Positions 11,288-21,155 of a DNA stretch of 51,802 nt are shown one piece after another. Origin of the DNA: Mycoplasma procyoni (GTDB lineage Bacteria > Bacillota_I > Bacilli_A > Mycoplasmatales > Metamycoplasmataceae). Made by a program: the position numbers and the translations under genes. The notes under the pieces are model-generated. The model did no database searches. It worked only from the letters and a program-made list of their open reading frames with translations, and was not told where the DNA came from. How positions within the stretch are numbered: position 1 is the first letter of the stretch; each line of letters begins with the position of its first letter. Location of the stretch: the NCBI RefSeq assembly GCF_017052595.1, contig NZ_JAFIDB010000008.1, positions 1 through 51,802 of the forward strand. Reading direction: 5' to 3'.

Positions 11288-12205
11288 ATGGAAAAAATTT
11301 ATGATGTTTTAATTATTGGAGCCGGACCAGCAGGTCTAACAGCAGCAATTTATGCTTCAAGAGGAAATTTATCAGTTGCCTTTTTAGAAAAAGGTGCTCC
11401 AGGGGGTAAAATGGTTTCTCAATCAAAAATTGAAAACTGACCTGGTGACAAAACAGTTATGGGAGCAGATTTAGCTCTAAGAATGTATGAGCATGCTTTA
11501 GAATACGGAGCAGAGCATCTATATGGAGAAGTTGAAACAATTAAGTCAATTTCAGAATTTGAAAAAGAAGTTGTTTTAAAAAACCAAAAAGTTATAAAAG
11601 CTAAATCAGTTGTTATTGCTACAGGAATGAACGAAAGAAAACCAATGAGCATTGAAGGGATTTTAGAATTTGAACACAGAGGAGTTTCATACTGTGCAAT
11701 CTGTGATGGACCTTTATTTGGTAAAAATCCTACAATTGTTATTGGTGGAGGAAATTCAGCTGTTGAAGAAGGTGCTTTCCTTTCTTCTATCGCTTCAGAA
11801 GTTCATGTTTTTGTAAGAGACGAAAAATTCAATGCCGAACCTCGTTTAATTGATGAACTGATGGCAAAAAGCAATGTAAAAGTTTATTTCAATTCAGAAG
11901 TTTTAAAACTTGAAGGAACTAATTCTTTAGAAAAAGCAACAGTAAGAATCGGTGATCAAATTACAGAAATTAAAGCTGCTTCTTTATTCCCATTCATCGG
12001 TTTTGTACCTGCTACAGCCTTTGCAAAAGATCTTAACATTCTTGAACCAAGTGGTTTAATTAAAGTTGATCACTTCCAAGAAACAAAAGAAAAAGGAATT
12101 TATGCAATTGGTGATGTTACACAAAAAGAAATTCGTCAAATTTCAACGGCTGTAAGTGATGGAACAATCGTTGGTAAAATTCTTACAAACAGATTATCAA
12201 AATAA
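11288..12205 (+). CDS. trxB: Thioredoxin reductase
   Basis: 305 aa flavoprotein. Passes electrons from NADPH via FAD to thioredoxin. FAD-binding GAGPAG (~residue 11), redox-active CAICDG (Cys ~136 and ~139), NADP-binding GGGNSA and C-terminal FAD motif YAIGDV. Last gene of the uvrA-hprK-lgt-trxB run; the SD GGAG lies in the end of lgt. Confidence 0.95.
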
Positions 12206-12210
12206 ACACA

Positions 12211-12240
12211 AAAGAGATTGTTTTAGTCTCTTTTTGTTTT
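12211..12240 (+). terminator. trxB terminator
   Basis: AAAGAGA (12211-12217) / TCTCTTT (12227-12233) followed by TTGTTTT. Confidence 0.8.
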
Positions 12241-12258
12241 ATTTTAAAACTATTTTTA

Positions 12259-12264
12259 TATAAT
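12259..12264 (+). promoter_or_regulatory. -10 box, leaderless type, of the pseudouridine synthase gene
   Basis: TATAAT ends 8 nt before ATG 12273; there is no SD between them, so the mRNA probably starts at or next to the AUG. Confidence 0.6.
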
Positions 12265-12272
12265 TAATTAAT

Positions 12273-13166
12273 ATGAAAAAAATAGTACTAGAAGTAGAAT
12301 ACAAAGAACGTATAGATAAATACATCAGCGATAATACAGAAATTTCCAGAAACGATGCCAAAGACATTATTTTAAACAAAGGGGTTGTTGTTAATGAAAC
12401 AATAGTTGTTAACAAGCCAAACTTTGTAGTTTCTGAAGGTCAAACAATTTTAATCAGAGATATTCCTGTAAAAGAAATGAACATCGAACCAGAAAATATT
12501 CCTTTAGACATTGTGTATGAAGACGATGATTTAGTAGTTGTAAACAAACAAAGCGGAATAGTTGTTCACCCAGCTCCAGGAAACCTTTCAGGAACTCTTG
12601 TAAATGGTCTTTTATACCACTTTAAAAACAACCTTTCAGATCTAAATGGAGACATGAGACCAGGAATTCTACACAGAATCGACAAAGACACATCAGGACT
12701 TTTAATAGTTGCTAAAAACAACAAAGCACACCAATTTTTAGCTCAAGAACTAAAAGATCACAAAATCAAAAGAAAATATAAAGCAATTGTTGAAGGAATT
12801 GTTACAAACGAAATTACTCACATAAACCTACCAATCGGTAGAGATCCAATGCACCGCCAAAAAATGTGTGTTATCAAACAAAACTCAAAAGAAGCTATCA
12901 CACACGTTTATCTTGAAAAACTTTTCAATTACGAAAACAAAAACTACTCACTTGTAAGATGTGAATTAGAAACAGGAAGAACTCACCAAATCAGAGTCCA
13001 CATGGCTTACATTAAAAATCCAGTTTTTGGAGATCCTTTATATGGTAAAAAAGTTGATGAGTTCAATCAAAGACTGCATGCTTATGAAATTGAGTTTATG
13101 CACCCAAATGGAACTATGATGAAATTCAATGCTCCACTTCCAAAAGAGTTTGAAATTAGCAATTAA
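12273..13166 (+). CDS. RluD-family 23S rRNA pseudouridine synthase
   Basis: 297 aa. Isomerises uridine in rRNA to pseudouridine. N-terminal S4-like RNA-binding domain (residues 1-~75, SRNDAKDIILNKGVVVN), then the RluA/RluD catalytic domain with HRIDKDTSG, the catalytic Asp being near residue 136, and later GRTHQIRVH. Which uridines are modified (RluC, RluD or YlyB-type) cannot be told from the sequence. No SD; short distance from a TATAAT. Confidence 0.88.
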   Translation: MKKIVLEVEYKERIDKYISDNTEISRNDAKDIILNKGVVVNETIVVNKPNFVVSEGQTILIRDIPVKEMNIEPENIPLDIVYEDDDLVVVNKQSGIVVHPAPGNLSGTLVNGLLYHFKNNLSDLNGDMRPGILHRIDKDTSGLLIVAKNNKAHQFLAQELKDHKIKRKYKAIVEGIVTNEITHINLPIGRDPMHRQKMCVIKQNSKEAITHVYLEKLFNYENKNYSLVRCELETGRTHQIRVHMAYIKNPVFGDPLYGKKVDEFNQRLHAYEIEFMHPNGTMMKFNAPLPKEFEISN

Positions 13167-13197
13167 ACTATTTGAGTGCCAATTTTTAAAAAAGTAG

Positions 13198-13203
13198 TAT
13201 AAT
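13198..13203 (+). promoter_or_regulatory. -10 box of the 13234 membrane protein
   Basis: TATAAT in AGTAGTATAATT, 30 nt before ATG; SD AAAGGAGA follows, so this gene has an ordinary leader. No terminator is visible between the pseudouridine synthase gene and this box. Confidence 0.5.
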
Positions 13204-13233
13204 TATTTTATAAATATTTAAAAGGAGAATAAG

Positions 13234-14031
13234 ATGTTACCATTTTTTTCAATGAAACCTCAAAATGATTTAAAGCAACTTTGAGAAAAAGAAAAAAAAG
13301 AATATAGACCTTGAATTTTTGGTTTTCTTGCACTTGCTGTTATTTTTGTGATTTCAAGCTTATCAATATTAATTTTAAGCATTATTAAACTAACAAGTGC
13401 GACAGAAACAAACACAGGAGTTTTTGTTGTAGCTTCAATGCTGTTCTTTATTTTCGGAACTTTAGGAACTGTAAATTACATTATCGGACTTAAAAAGAGT
13501 TATAAAGAAAAAAACTTCGCAAGAATTAGTCCTAATTCCACAAGTAGTCTATTTTTTGGTTCTTTTTTATATAATCTTTACTTTTTTGGAGGAATCAGCT
13601 GACAACTACAAGCAAATATTTCACAACCTTTATATATTGTTTATTTAGTTTCTCTACCAGTTGCAATTGGAATTATTTTGACAAACTCAAAAATAAGAAA
13701 AATCTGTAGAGAGTTTGCTTTAGTTGAAGCTTATGAAAAAGCTCAAGAACAGCTAAAAAATCTAAATTTAGATGAACTTTTAAAAGATAATGCTTTTGGT
13801 CCTCTGGGTGAAATGTTTAATCAACAACACACAAAAAATACACAAGAAGATCAAAAAGCTGAACCTTCAAACATTCATCAAGAAACAGATGAAGAGATCA
13901 AAATTAGAATGAAACTAGAGGATTTAGATCTAGATCAATTACACAAATTAGCTCAAAAACTTGAAATTTCAGGATATCAAGAAATGAGCAGAGAAGAATT
14001 AATCAAAATTCTAATCAAACTTAATAAATAA
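13234..14031 (+). CDS. Membrane protein with C-terminal Rho-N/SAP-like domain
   Basis: 265 aa, not recognised as a named family. A short cytoplasmic N-terminus is followed by about four hydrophobic segments (residues ~28-50, 62-84, ~108-128, ~133-152), then a Lys/Glu-rich linker (~residues 155-230). The C-terminus (LDQLHKLAQKLEISGYQEM, then SREELIKILIK) closely resembles the Rho termination factor N-terminal/SAP-like helical module, which binds nucleic acid in other proteins. The tail would face the cytoplasm, so a membrane-tethered nucleic-acid contact is a reasonable but untested inference. SD AAAGGAG. Monocistronic between a promoter and a strong terminator. Confidence 0.8.
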
Positions 14032-14032
14032 T

Positions 14033-14080
14033 AAAACAACTTAAAAATCCTTTATAAAGGGATAATAAGTTGTTTTTGTT
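14033..14080 (+). terminator. Terminator after the 13234 gene
   Basis: AAAACAACTTA (14033-14043) / TAAGTTGTTTT (14066-14076) with a smaller inner hairpin ATCC/GGGAT, then TTGTTTTTTT. Confidence 0.85.
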
Positions 14081-14145
14081 TTTTTACAAAACAACAGTAA
14101 GATCCAAAAATTAAGTAACTAAAAAATACTGTAATGCATTTTTGC

Positions 14146-14171
14146 TTGACATTTAAATTTTGTGGTATAAT
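14146..14171 (+). promoter_or_regulatory. rpsP operon promoter
   Basis: TTGACA (14146-14151), 14-nt spacer, TATAAT (14166-14171) with an extended -10 TGG directly upstream. The short spacer is compensated by the extended -10. The context TGTGGTATAAT resembles the tRNA-Leu promoter. Confidence 0.65.
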
Positions 14172-14217
14172 ATTTTCATCATTTAAAAACACTAATCAAA
14201 ATTAAGAAAGGAATAAT

Positions 14218-14475
14218 ATGGTAAAAATTAGATTAAAACGTTTAGGAAGTAAATTTAATGCTTTCTACAAAGTTGTTGCTGCTGACGCAAGAGCACCAAG
14301 AGATGGTAGATTTATTGAAGTTTTAGGACACTACAATCCAAATTCAAAAGAATTAAAATTAAACAAAGAATTAGTTTTAAAATGACTAAATAATGGTGCA
14401 GTTCCAACAGAAACAGTTAGAACTCTACTAAAAAAAGAATCATTATTAAAAACATTTGCAGAGTCAAAAAAATAG
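14218..14475 (+). CDS. rpsP: 30S ribosomal protein S16
   Basis: 85 aa, the usual S16 length. Begins [12 protein letters not shown], with [11 protein letters not shown]-like [20 protein letters not shown], the S16 hallmark. Binds 16S rRNA and helps 30S assembly. One TGA-Trp (KWLNNGA). First gene of rpsP-trmD-rplS; SD AAAGGAA. The usual rimM between rpsP and trmD is absent (4-nt gap). Confidence 0.96.
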
Positions 14476-14479
14476 ATAA

Positions 14480-15154
14480 ATGAAAATTAATTTTTTAACT
14501 TTGTTTCCAAACTATTACGAAAGTTTTAAAAACGAATCAATAGTAGCAAAAGCAATTGAAAAAGGTTTAATTGAAATTAACGTTGTTGACATCAGAGACT
14601 TTAGTCAAAACAAACATAAAAAAGTTGATGATCAAGTTTATGGTGGCGGACAAGGGATGTTACTTCAAATTGAACCAATTGATTTAGCTCTACAAACTGT
14701 TGCAGGAAGAAAAATTATAGTAAGCCCTCAAGGAAAAGTATTCAATCAACAAAGAGCCAGAGAATTATCCAAAGAAAAGGAAATTACCTTTATCGCAGGA
14801 AGATACGAAGGTTTTGATGAAAGAATAATTGATTATTTAGTCGATGAGGAACTTTCTATAGGAGACTTCGTTTTAACAGGTGGAGAGCTTCCATCAATGG
14901 TGATTGCAGATGCTGTTATAAGACTTGTGGATGGTGTTATAAAGGAAGAATCGCATCTAAACGAATCGTTTGAAAATGGTTTATTAGATTTTCCTCAATA
15001 CACAAGACCAAGAGATTACAAAGGAATGAAAGTTCCGGAAGTGCTTTTTAGCGGACACCACAAAAATATTGAAGCTTGAAAAAAAGAGAAACAAATTGAA
15101 AAAACCAAAAAAAATAGACCAGACATTTTAGAAAGGATTAAAGATGCAAAATAA
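14480..15154 (+). CDS. trmD: tRNA (guanine-N1)-methyltransferase
   Basis: 224 aa. Makes m1G37 next to the anticodon to prevent frameshifting. SPOUT fold motifs include [25 protein letters not shown] and [13 protein letters not shown], the trefoil-knot SAM-binding region. TGA-Trp at 15077; the frame ends at 15154, overlapping rplS by 11 nt. Slightly shorter than E. coli TrmD (255 aa) at the C-terminus. Confidence 0.95.
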
Positions 15155-15500
15155 ATTAATGACTATTGTTGAAAATTCACAAATCAGAACAGACTTGCCA
15201 GAATTTAGACAAGGTGATAACGTTAAAGTGCACGTTAGAATTAAAGAAGGTAACAAAGAAAGAATCCAAATCTTTGAAGGATTAGTTATCGCAAGAAAAA
15301 GTTCAGGTACAAGAGAAACATTTACAGTTAGAAAGATTTCTTATGGTGTAGGTGTTGAAAGAACTTTCCCTGTTAACTCTCCAACAATTTCATCAATCGA
15401 AGTTGTTCGTTCAAACAAAGTAAGAAGAGCTAAACTTTACTTTATGAGAGATAGAAAAGGAAAAGCTGCAAGACTTAAAGAAATCAGAACAAAAAAATAA
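15144..15500 (+). CDS. rplS: 50S ribosomal protein L19
   Basis: 118 aa. Sits at the 30S-50S interface. L19 features are clear: [39 protein letters not shown] and C-terminal [26 protein letters not shown] inside trmD; starts 11 nt before the trmD stop. Followed by a strong terminator. Confidence 0.97.
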   Translation: MQNKLMTIVENSQIRTDLPEFRQGDNVKVHVRIKEGNKERIQIFEGLVIARKSSGTRETFTVRKISYGVGVERTFPVNSPTISSIEVVRSNKVRRAKLYFMRDRKGKAARLKEIRTKK

Positions 15501-15507
15501 CAAAACT

Positions 15508-15541
15508 GGCATAGATGTTTTTATCTATGCCTTTAATTTTT
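15508..15541 (+). terminator. rplS terminator
   Basis: GGCATAGAT (15508-15516) / ATCTATGCC (15523-15531) then TTTAATTTTT. Confidence 0.85.
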
Positions 15542-15564
15542 AAAATAAAATAAGGAGCTAAAAT

Positions 15565-16341
15565 ATGTCTATCAAATGAGTAAATAAAAAAGAACCGGAA
15601 AAAACAACTAAAAAACAAACTTCTGCTAAAGCTAAAAAAGAAAGTGTTTCAACACTTACATCAAAAACTTATGATTATTACAAAGAAAAACAAGCAGAAA
15701 TGGATGAGCTTTTCAAAAATGAAGAATGGGAAATATTAGAAAATATCTTAATTGAAGAATCACAAGAACCGTGAATTCCTGAAGAATTTAAAAAGTTTAT
15801 TGAAAAAATGCTTGAGAAATTAGAGAAAAAAATGGGAATTAAAGAACCTAAATTTGATTTTAACCCAGCAATGGATATCAAAGAAGCTCTACAATTGATT
15901 AGGCAACTAAAACCACCAGTAGAAGATGCTCAAAACATTCTTATAATGGGTATTTTAGGAACTGAAAATCCAGAAGATATTCAAAAGGTTTTAAGTAACA
16001 AAAGACTAAAAGCTAGATATCGTAAATTTATTGTTTTTTACATGATCATGAACTTTAGTTTTGATTATGATTTTGAGTGCGAAGGAAAGAAATTCAATCC
16101 ACGCAGAATGGAATATACTGCATTTCCCTTTCCTGAAATAATGCAAGCAACAGAATTATTTGAGAAAAAATTCAAAAAAAACATGTTTGAATTCGATTTA
16201 GCGATTTATTTTTTAAATGAATTTATTATTGAACATATTTTTGAATTAGACAAATATAGCATTTTAGAATACGCAAAAGATTTAACAAAAAAAGGAGCTC
16301 AAGGATGACCGAAATGAACGAAAAAATTTTTAAAAGATTAA
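15565..16341 (+). CDS. Unknown cytoplasmic mycoplasma protein
   Basis: 258 aa with TGA-Trp; not recognised. The N-terminus (~1-45) is Lys/Thr-rich and probably disordered. Residues ~45-100 are acidic and coiled-coil-like (EKMLEKLEKKMG); the rest looks globular and helical (FKKFIEKML, YRKFIVFYMIMNFSFDYDF). No signal peptide or membrane segment. SD AAGGAG. Reading TGA as Trp extends it past 16308 to TAA at 16339, so it overlaps the first M42 gene by 37 nt; the overlap suggests translational coupling with the peptidase pair. Confidence 0.8.
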
Positions 16342-17393
16342 AACAATACATGGAAATAGAAGGTATTTCTAGATACGAAGGACCTGTAGCACAGGCATTA
16401 AAAGAAAACACAAAAGATGCTGATGTAGAATACAGCTTTGATGGAATGGGTTCTTTAATTATGAAGAAAAAGAATTCAGATCCAAAAGGTCCAAAAATCA
16501 TGATTACAGCACACATGGATGAAGTGGGATTTGCTGTATTAGACATTTTAGACAACGGACAAGTTAGAGTTGTTTCTGTTGGTGGTGTTTGAGGAAACAC
16601 AGTAGTAGGAACAAAAGCAAAGATTGTAACAAGCTCAAATAAAGAAATTTATGGTATTTTTGGACACACTTCAATTCACATTTTAGAAGCTGAAAAAGTT
16701 CAAAAAGCAGTTGCTATAAAGGATTTATTTGTTGATTTTGGATTCAAAAACAAACAAGAAGCAATTGATCAAGGAGTTGAACCTGGAGATAGAATCTACA
16801 TCCATGGTGAAACAATGAGACTTTTCAACCCTGATTTAGTTGCTGGAAAAGCTATGGACAACAGAGCGGGAGTTACAGTTTTAGACTTTGTCATCAACCA
16901 ACTAAAAGACAAAAAATTACCTAACCAAACTTACTTTGTAGGAACTGTACAGGAAGAAGTAGGAACAAGGGGTGCTAAAACCTCTGTAAGTGCAATTAAT
17001 CCTAACATCGCCATTGCTCTTGACACAACTGCATCACACGACACTTATGGAGCTATTTCTGGAAGGCAAAAATTAGGAGATGGAATTGCAATTAGAATTT
17101 TAGATCGTGGAACAATGATGGACCCAAAACTAATTGCATTCCTTTATAATTTAGGAAAACAAAGAAATATCTCTGTTTATAAATTCGTTGCTCAAGGTGG
17201 AGGAACAGATGCTGCTCAATTACAATATGGAAAAGGCGGTGTTGCTACTGTAACTCTCTCAATTCCTCAAAGATACCTTCACTCACCAATTGGAGTCTGT
17301 GATCTAAACGATCTAAAAGCAGGAATTGATTTAATCTGTGCCTTTTTAGAAGCAATGAACGAAGAAGAATACAACAAAATTAAATATCAATAG
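16305..17393 (+). CDS. M42 family glutamyl aminopeptidase, copy 1
   Basis: 362 aa. Dinuclear metal aminopeptidase that trims N-terminal residues from peptides, useful in an organism importing oligopeptides. Family ligands are visible: H70 (AHMDEVGF), D185 (AMDNRAG), catalytic/ligand E217-E218 (VQEEVGTRGA), D240 (IALDTTAS) and H326 (RYLHSP). TGA-Trp near 16591. Start at 16305 because SD AAAGGAG sits 7 nt upstream; ATG 16314 is an alternative. Tandem paralog of the next gene, with which it shares long identical stretches. In this copy the segment after D240 reads GAISGRQKLGDG where copy 2 has GAIPGVPKLGGG. Confidence 0.92.
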
Positions 17394-17401
17394 GAGAAAA
17401 A

Positions 17402-18487
17402 ATGAATACAAATAAAGAAGAAATATTCTTAAGATTAAAAGAATACATGGAAATTGAAGGTGTTTCAAGATATGAAGATAAAGTGGTTGAAGCACTTAAA
17501 AAGAACACAAAAGACGCTAATGTAGAATATGCAAGAGATGGAATGGGTTCTTTAATTATTACAAAGAAAAATCACACAACAGGGCCAAAAATTATGCTTG
17601 CAGCACACATGGACGAAGTTGGATTTGCCGTTTTAGACATCTTAGACAACGGACAAGTTAGAGTAGTTGGTGTTGGAGGCGTTTGACCAAACGTTTTTGT
17701 TGGTACAAAAGCAAAGATTGTAACAAGCTCCAATAAAGAAATTTTCGGTATTTTTGGTCATACTTCAATTCATATTATTGAAGATGAAAAATACAAAAAA
17801 TCAGTACCTATGAAAGACTTATTTGTTGATTTTGGTTTCAAAAACAAACAAGAAGCAATCGATCAAGGAATTGAACCAGGAGATATTATCTACACACATG
17901 GTGAAACAATGAGATTGTTTGATAAAGATCTAGTTGCTGGAAAAGCTATGGACAACAGAGCAGGAGTTACAATTCTTGATTTTGTTGTTAACAACCTAAA
18001 AAACGAAACATTACCTAACCAAACTTACTTTGTAGGAACTGTGCAAGAAGAAGTAGGAACAAGAGGTGCTAAAACTTCTGTTTCATTGATTGAACCTGAT
18101 TTAGCATTTGCGATTGACACAGGAGCATCACACGATACTCATGGAGCTATTCCTGGAGTTCCTAAATTAGGTGGTGGAGTTGCAATTAATATCAAAGACA
18201 GCGGAACAATGATGGACCCAAAATTAGTTGAATATTTAGTTGCTTTAGCTAAAAAACACAACATTCCTCTTTATAAATATGTTGCTCAAGGTGGTGGAAC
18301 AGATGCTGCTGAGTTGCAATATGGTAAAGGTGGAGTTCCAACAGTAGGAATCTCAATTCCTCAAAGATATCTTCACTCACCTTTAGGAGTAGCATCATTA
18401 GCTGACATTCAAGCAATTATTGACTTAATGACAGAATTCCTAAAAACATTTGACCAAAAAGCATTTGATTCAATTAGATATAAATAG
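17402..18487 (+). CDS. M42 family glutamyl aminopeptidase, copy 2
   Basis: 361 aa, same fold and metal ligands as copy 1 (AHMDEVGF, AMDNRAG, VQEEVGTRGA, FAIDTGAS, RYLHSP). The PGVPKLGGG segment is closer to the usual M42 sequence than copy 1, so this may be the conserved member. TGA-Trp at 17684. Starts 8 nt after copy 1 stops, SD TAGGAG. M42 enzymes form dodecameric tetrahedra; two paralogs could co-assemble, which is inference. Confidence 0.93.
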
Positions 18488-18494
18488 GAATAAA

Positions 18495-19049
18495 ATGGAA
18501 AACAGAACAAAACAACAAAGAGAGCTAAAAAACTATTCCATAGTAATTCTGTCTCTTTTAGCTTCAAAATTTGTTATTGGTCTAGCAGTCTTTATTACTT
18601 TTGTTGTTGCAATTTTTCAAATAATTGGTGATCAAATTACTGAAACAAATCAACAAATTAGCTTGGAAAAAATAAATATAGCAGGCTTAATTAAGTCTTC
18701 AATTGCAATTCTTTTCTTTTTAGTCATTTTTGTCTCTCTTTCAATAGCGAACATCGTTTTAATTGTTATAAACCTGTTTAAAATGTCTAATTTCAAAAAA
18801 GACTCAAAAGAGGCAAGAGGAATCTTTTTTGTCTGAATTGCAGCAGTTGTTTTCAGTGCACTTGAAGGCTTAATGGTCTTTGCAAATATCTTTGCTTTTG
18901 GTTATATTTTAGCTGGATTCATCATTACAATTGTAGTTTCAATTAAAACAATTAGTTGAGTTAATAAAGAGATTAAAAATCCGATTCAACAAATTAATAT
19001 CACTTCAAATTTTAATAAAAACCCTTTTGATGAAAGTGGTTGACTTTAA
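18495..19049 (+). CDS. Small integral membrane protein, unknown
   Basis: 184 aa, four hydrophobic segments (~residues 14-40, 62-92, ~112-130, ~132-152), a basic cytoplasmic loop KMSNFKKDSKEARG and a polar C-terminal tail. No family recognised. Begins 7 nt after the second M42 gene with SD AGGAA; likely the last gene of that operon. TGA-Trp codons near 18834, 18958 and 19041. Confidence 0.75.
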
Positions 19050-19093
19050 TTTTTAGAGCCTTATTTATCTTTGTTTTTAAACAATTTATGTGG

Positions 19094-19099
19094 TAAAAT
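19094..19099 (+). promoter_or_regulatory. tRNA-Leu promoter, extended -10
   Basis: TAAAAT preceded by TGG (TATGTGGTAAAAT), 12 nt before the tRNA 5' end. Same context as the rpsP promoter. Confidence 0.5.
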
Positions 19100-19111
19100 A
19101 ATTATAAATAA

Positions 19112-19197
19112 GGCTCATTGGTGAAATGGTAGACACAGGAGATTCAAAACCTCCCGCAAGTGATTGCGTATCGGTTCAAGTCCGATATGAGCCACCA
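19112..19197 (+). tRNA. tRNA-Leu (anticodon CAA)
   Basis: 86 nt with CCA encoded. Acceptor GGCTCAT/ATGAGCC plus discriminator A. Anticodon stem GGAGA/CCTCC encloses TTCAAAA, giving CAA (reads UUG); the A31-C39 closing position is a mismatch. Long variable arm CGCAA/TTGCG marks a class II tRNA. T arm ATCGG-TTCAAGT-CCGAT. It stands alone, with its own promoter and terminator. Confidence 0.95.
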
Positions 19198-19217
19198 ATG
19201 CTCAAAAAAGCACCATT

Positions 19218-19246
19218 AAATAGACTGTTTTAGTCTATTTTTTTCA
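19218..19246 (+). terminator. tRNA-Leu terminator
   Basis: AAATAGACT (19218-19226) / AGTCTATTT (19232-19240) followed by T-run. Confidence 0.85.
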
Positions 19247-19265
19247 TTTATAAGATTAAATGTAG

Positions 19266-19271
19266 TATAAT
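19266..19271 (+). promoter_or_regulatory. -10 box of the lipoprotein gene
   Basis: TATAAT 44 nt before ATG 19316; SD AAAGGAAA follows, so the gene has an ordinary leader. Confidence 0.5.
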
Positions 19272-19315
19272 TTCAAAAATAAATCTATTTAAAATATTTA
19301 TAAATAAAGGAAACT

Positions 19316-21130
19316 ATGAAAAAAAATAAACTTTTAAAACCAATTCTTTTAAGCACAATACCTTTTGTTGCGACTCCTATTTTCTTTTCTTGTCAACAAA
19401 AAGCACAAGACACAAGAGATGTTAAATATACAGTCGATGCAAAATCAACTTCTGTGACTTTAAACTTTTCAGGAAACGTATTTACCAAATTTGATTTCAA
19501 AGACAAAGAAGTTAAATTTGAATACAAAAAAGAAGCTGATACAGACTTTAAAGAACAACCTTTTTCAACTTTAGCAGGAAACTTAGAAAGTGGATCTGTA
19601 AAACTTTCAAACCTAGAAGTTAACACAAAATATGTTTTCAAACTTTCAGCAAGAGACAAAGCTAAAGATGGTCAAACAGCTTCTGAATTTAAACAACTTT
19701 CAATCGTTAGTTCTAAAGATAACTTAGGAGACTTCTCAACAACTGTTTCTCCTGATATTTCTGAAGCAAAAGTTTCTTTAGTTGATGCAAGAAAAGCTAC
19801 AGCTTTCCAAGCAGAAATTACTTTTGCACAACCAGAAAAATTCAAGGACAAGTTCTTTAAATTTGAAATTGCTGAACAACTAAAACCTGCAGATTCACAA
19901 GTTTTAGCAAGACAAAAGAAACTTCCAGCAGTTTCTGTGCAATATACAGACACAACAAAACCTTTAGTAGTAATGTTTAATGAAAATATTAAAGGACAAA
20001 CAGCTTACAATGTTCTTTCAATCATGTTTGGAGATACAAAAGAAACAGCTACACAAACAATTACTTTTGAGGATTCAGATTTACTAAACACAATTCAAAC
20101 AGAACCAAGAATTTCAGCACTAAGAAGAGTTGCTTCAGTAGAAAAAGATGGAGTTAAATACTTAACATTATCTGCAGATGTAACTTCAATCGATAAAGAT
20201 GGAGTTTATGAATTGGCAATTCAAGAACTAAACAGATACAAAAACAAACCAATTTTACAAGCAAGATTCGATGCAAGAAAAGCTTTAGATGACTTAAGTG
20301 AACAAACAGCTGAAAGAGAAATATTAAGAGAAGAAATCAGAAAAAATAACGACTGACTAAAAGTTAATGAAATCGTTGAAAGAGTTAACAAACTAGTAAG
20401 AAATGAAGTTTACAACAAAAACAAAACTGTGATTGACGGATTATTAGAAAACATTACAGACGCAGCACTTAAAGCAGAATACACAAAACAACTAAATGAC
20501 ACTGTATCAGTATCAGTATTAGTTGAGCTTTGAGAACTACTAGAAACAAGAAAATCAGTAAGTGAATTAATTAATGCTATATCAGAAGATCAAAAAGCTA
20601 AAAAAGATGAATTTACAGCATCACTAAATGCAGTAAAAACAAAAGAAGAACTAATGGCTTTAGAAACTAAAGTTAAAGAGTTTAATGCTTCAAACGCAAC
20701 AAAACCATCAACAGAAACAGAAACTACAACAGATACATCTTCACAAGGAAATGGTGGAGAACAAGTTCAACCAGCAGCAGCTTCTACAGACCCTGCTCAA
20801 GGTTCAGATGCTTCAGCTCAAACAAACCCTGTAGCTCCTGCAGATCAACCAAAAGCTAAAACAACATTCGTTGATGTTAAACCTGCAACTGGACCAGAAG
20901 ACTACGTTAAACCTATTGTTGCTAAAGTAACTGCTACAGAAGAAAACATGACTTCATTAACATTCACATTCGAAGGTGAAGGAACAAAAGTTAAAGGAAG
21001 ACAATACATTTTAGCTATTGATAAACCTTTTGTAAAAGTTGAAACAAAAGATGGTGCAGATAGCAAAGTAGAATTAACAGTTAAACCAAGCTTAAAAGAT
21101 CAAACAATTGAAGATGTTAACGAAAAATAA
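19316..21130 (+). CDS. Surface lipoprotein with helical repeats and low-complexity spacer
   Basis: 604 aa. Signal peptide KKNKLLKPILLSTIPFVAT... with lipobox FFSC (Cys ~26), so lipid-anchored outside the cell by Lgt. Residues ~35-115 look like a beta-rich, fibronectin-III-like domain. Residues ~365-460 hold helical segments (INAISEDQKAKKDEFTASL and a related one before it) that recall GA/albumin-binding three-helix modules; this is tentative. Residues ~460-520 are Thr/Ser/Gln/Ala/Pro-rich, and a final beta-rich domain follows. TGA-Trp codons near 20354 and 20530. Exact family not recognised; likely host-contact protein. Confidence 0.85.
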
Positions 21131-21155
21131 CATCAAATAACATAAGAGGACAAAA

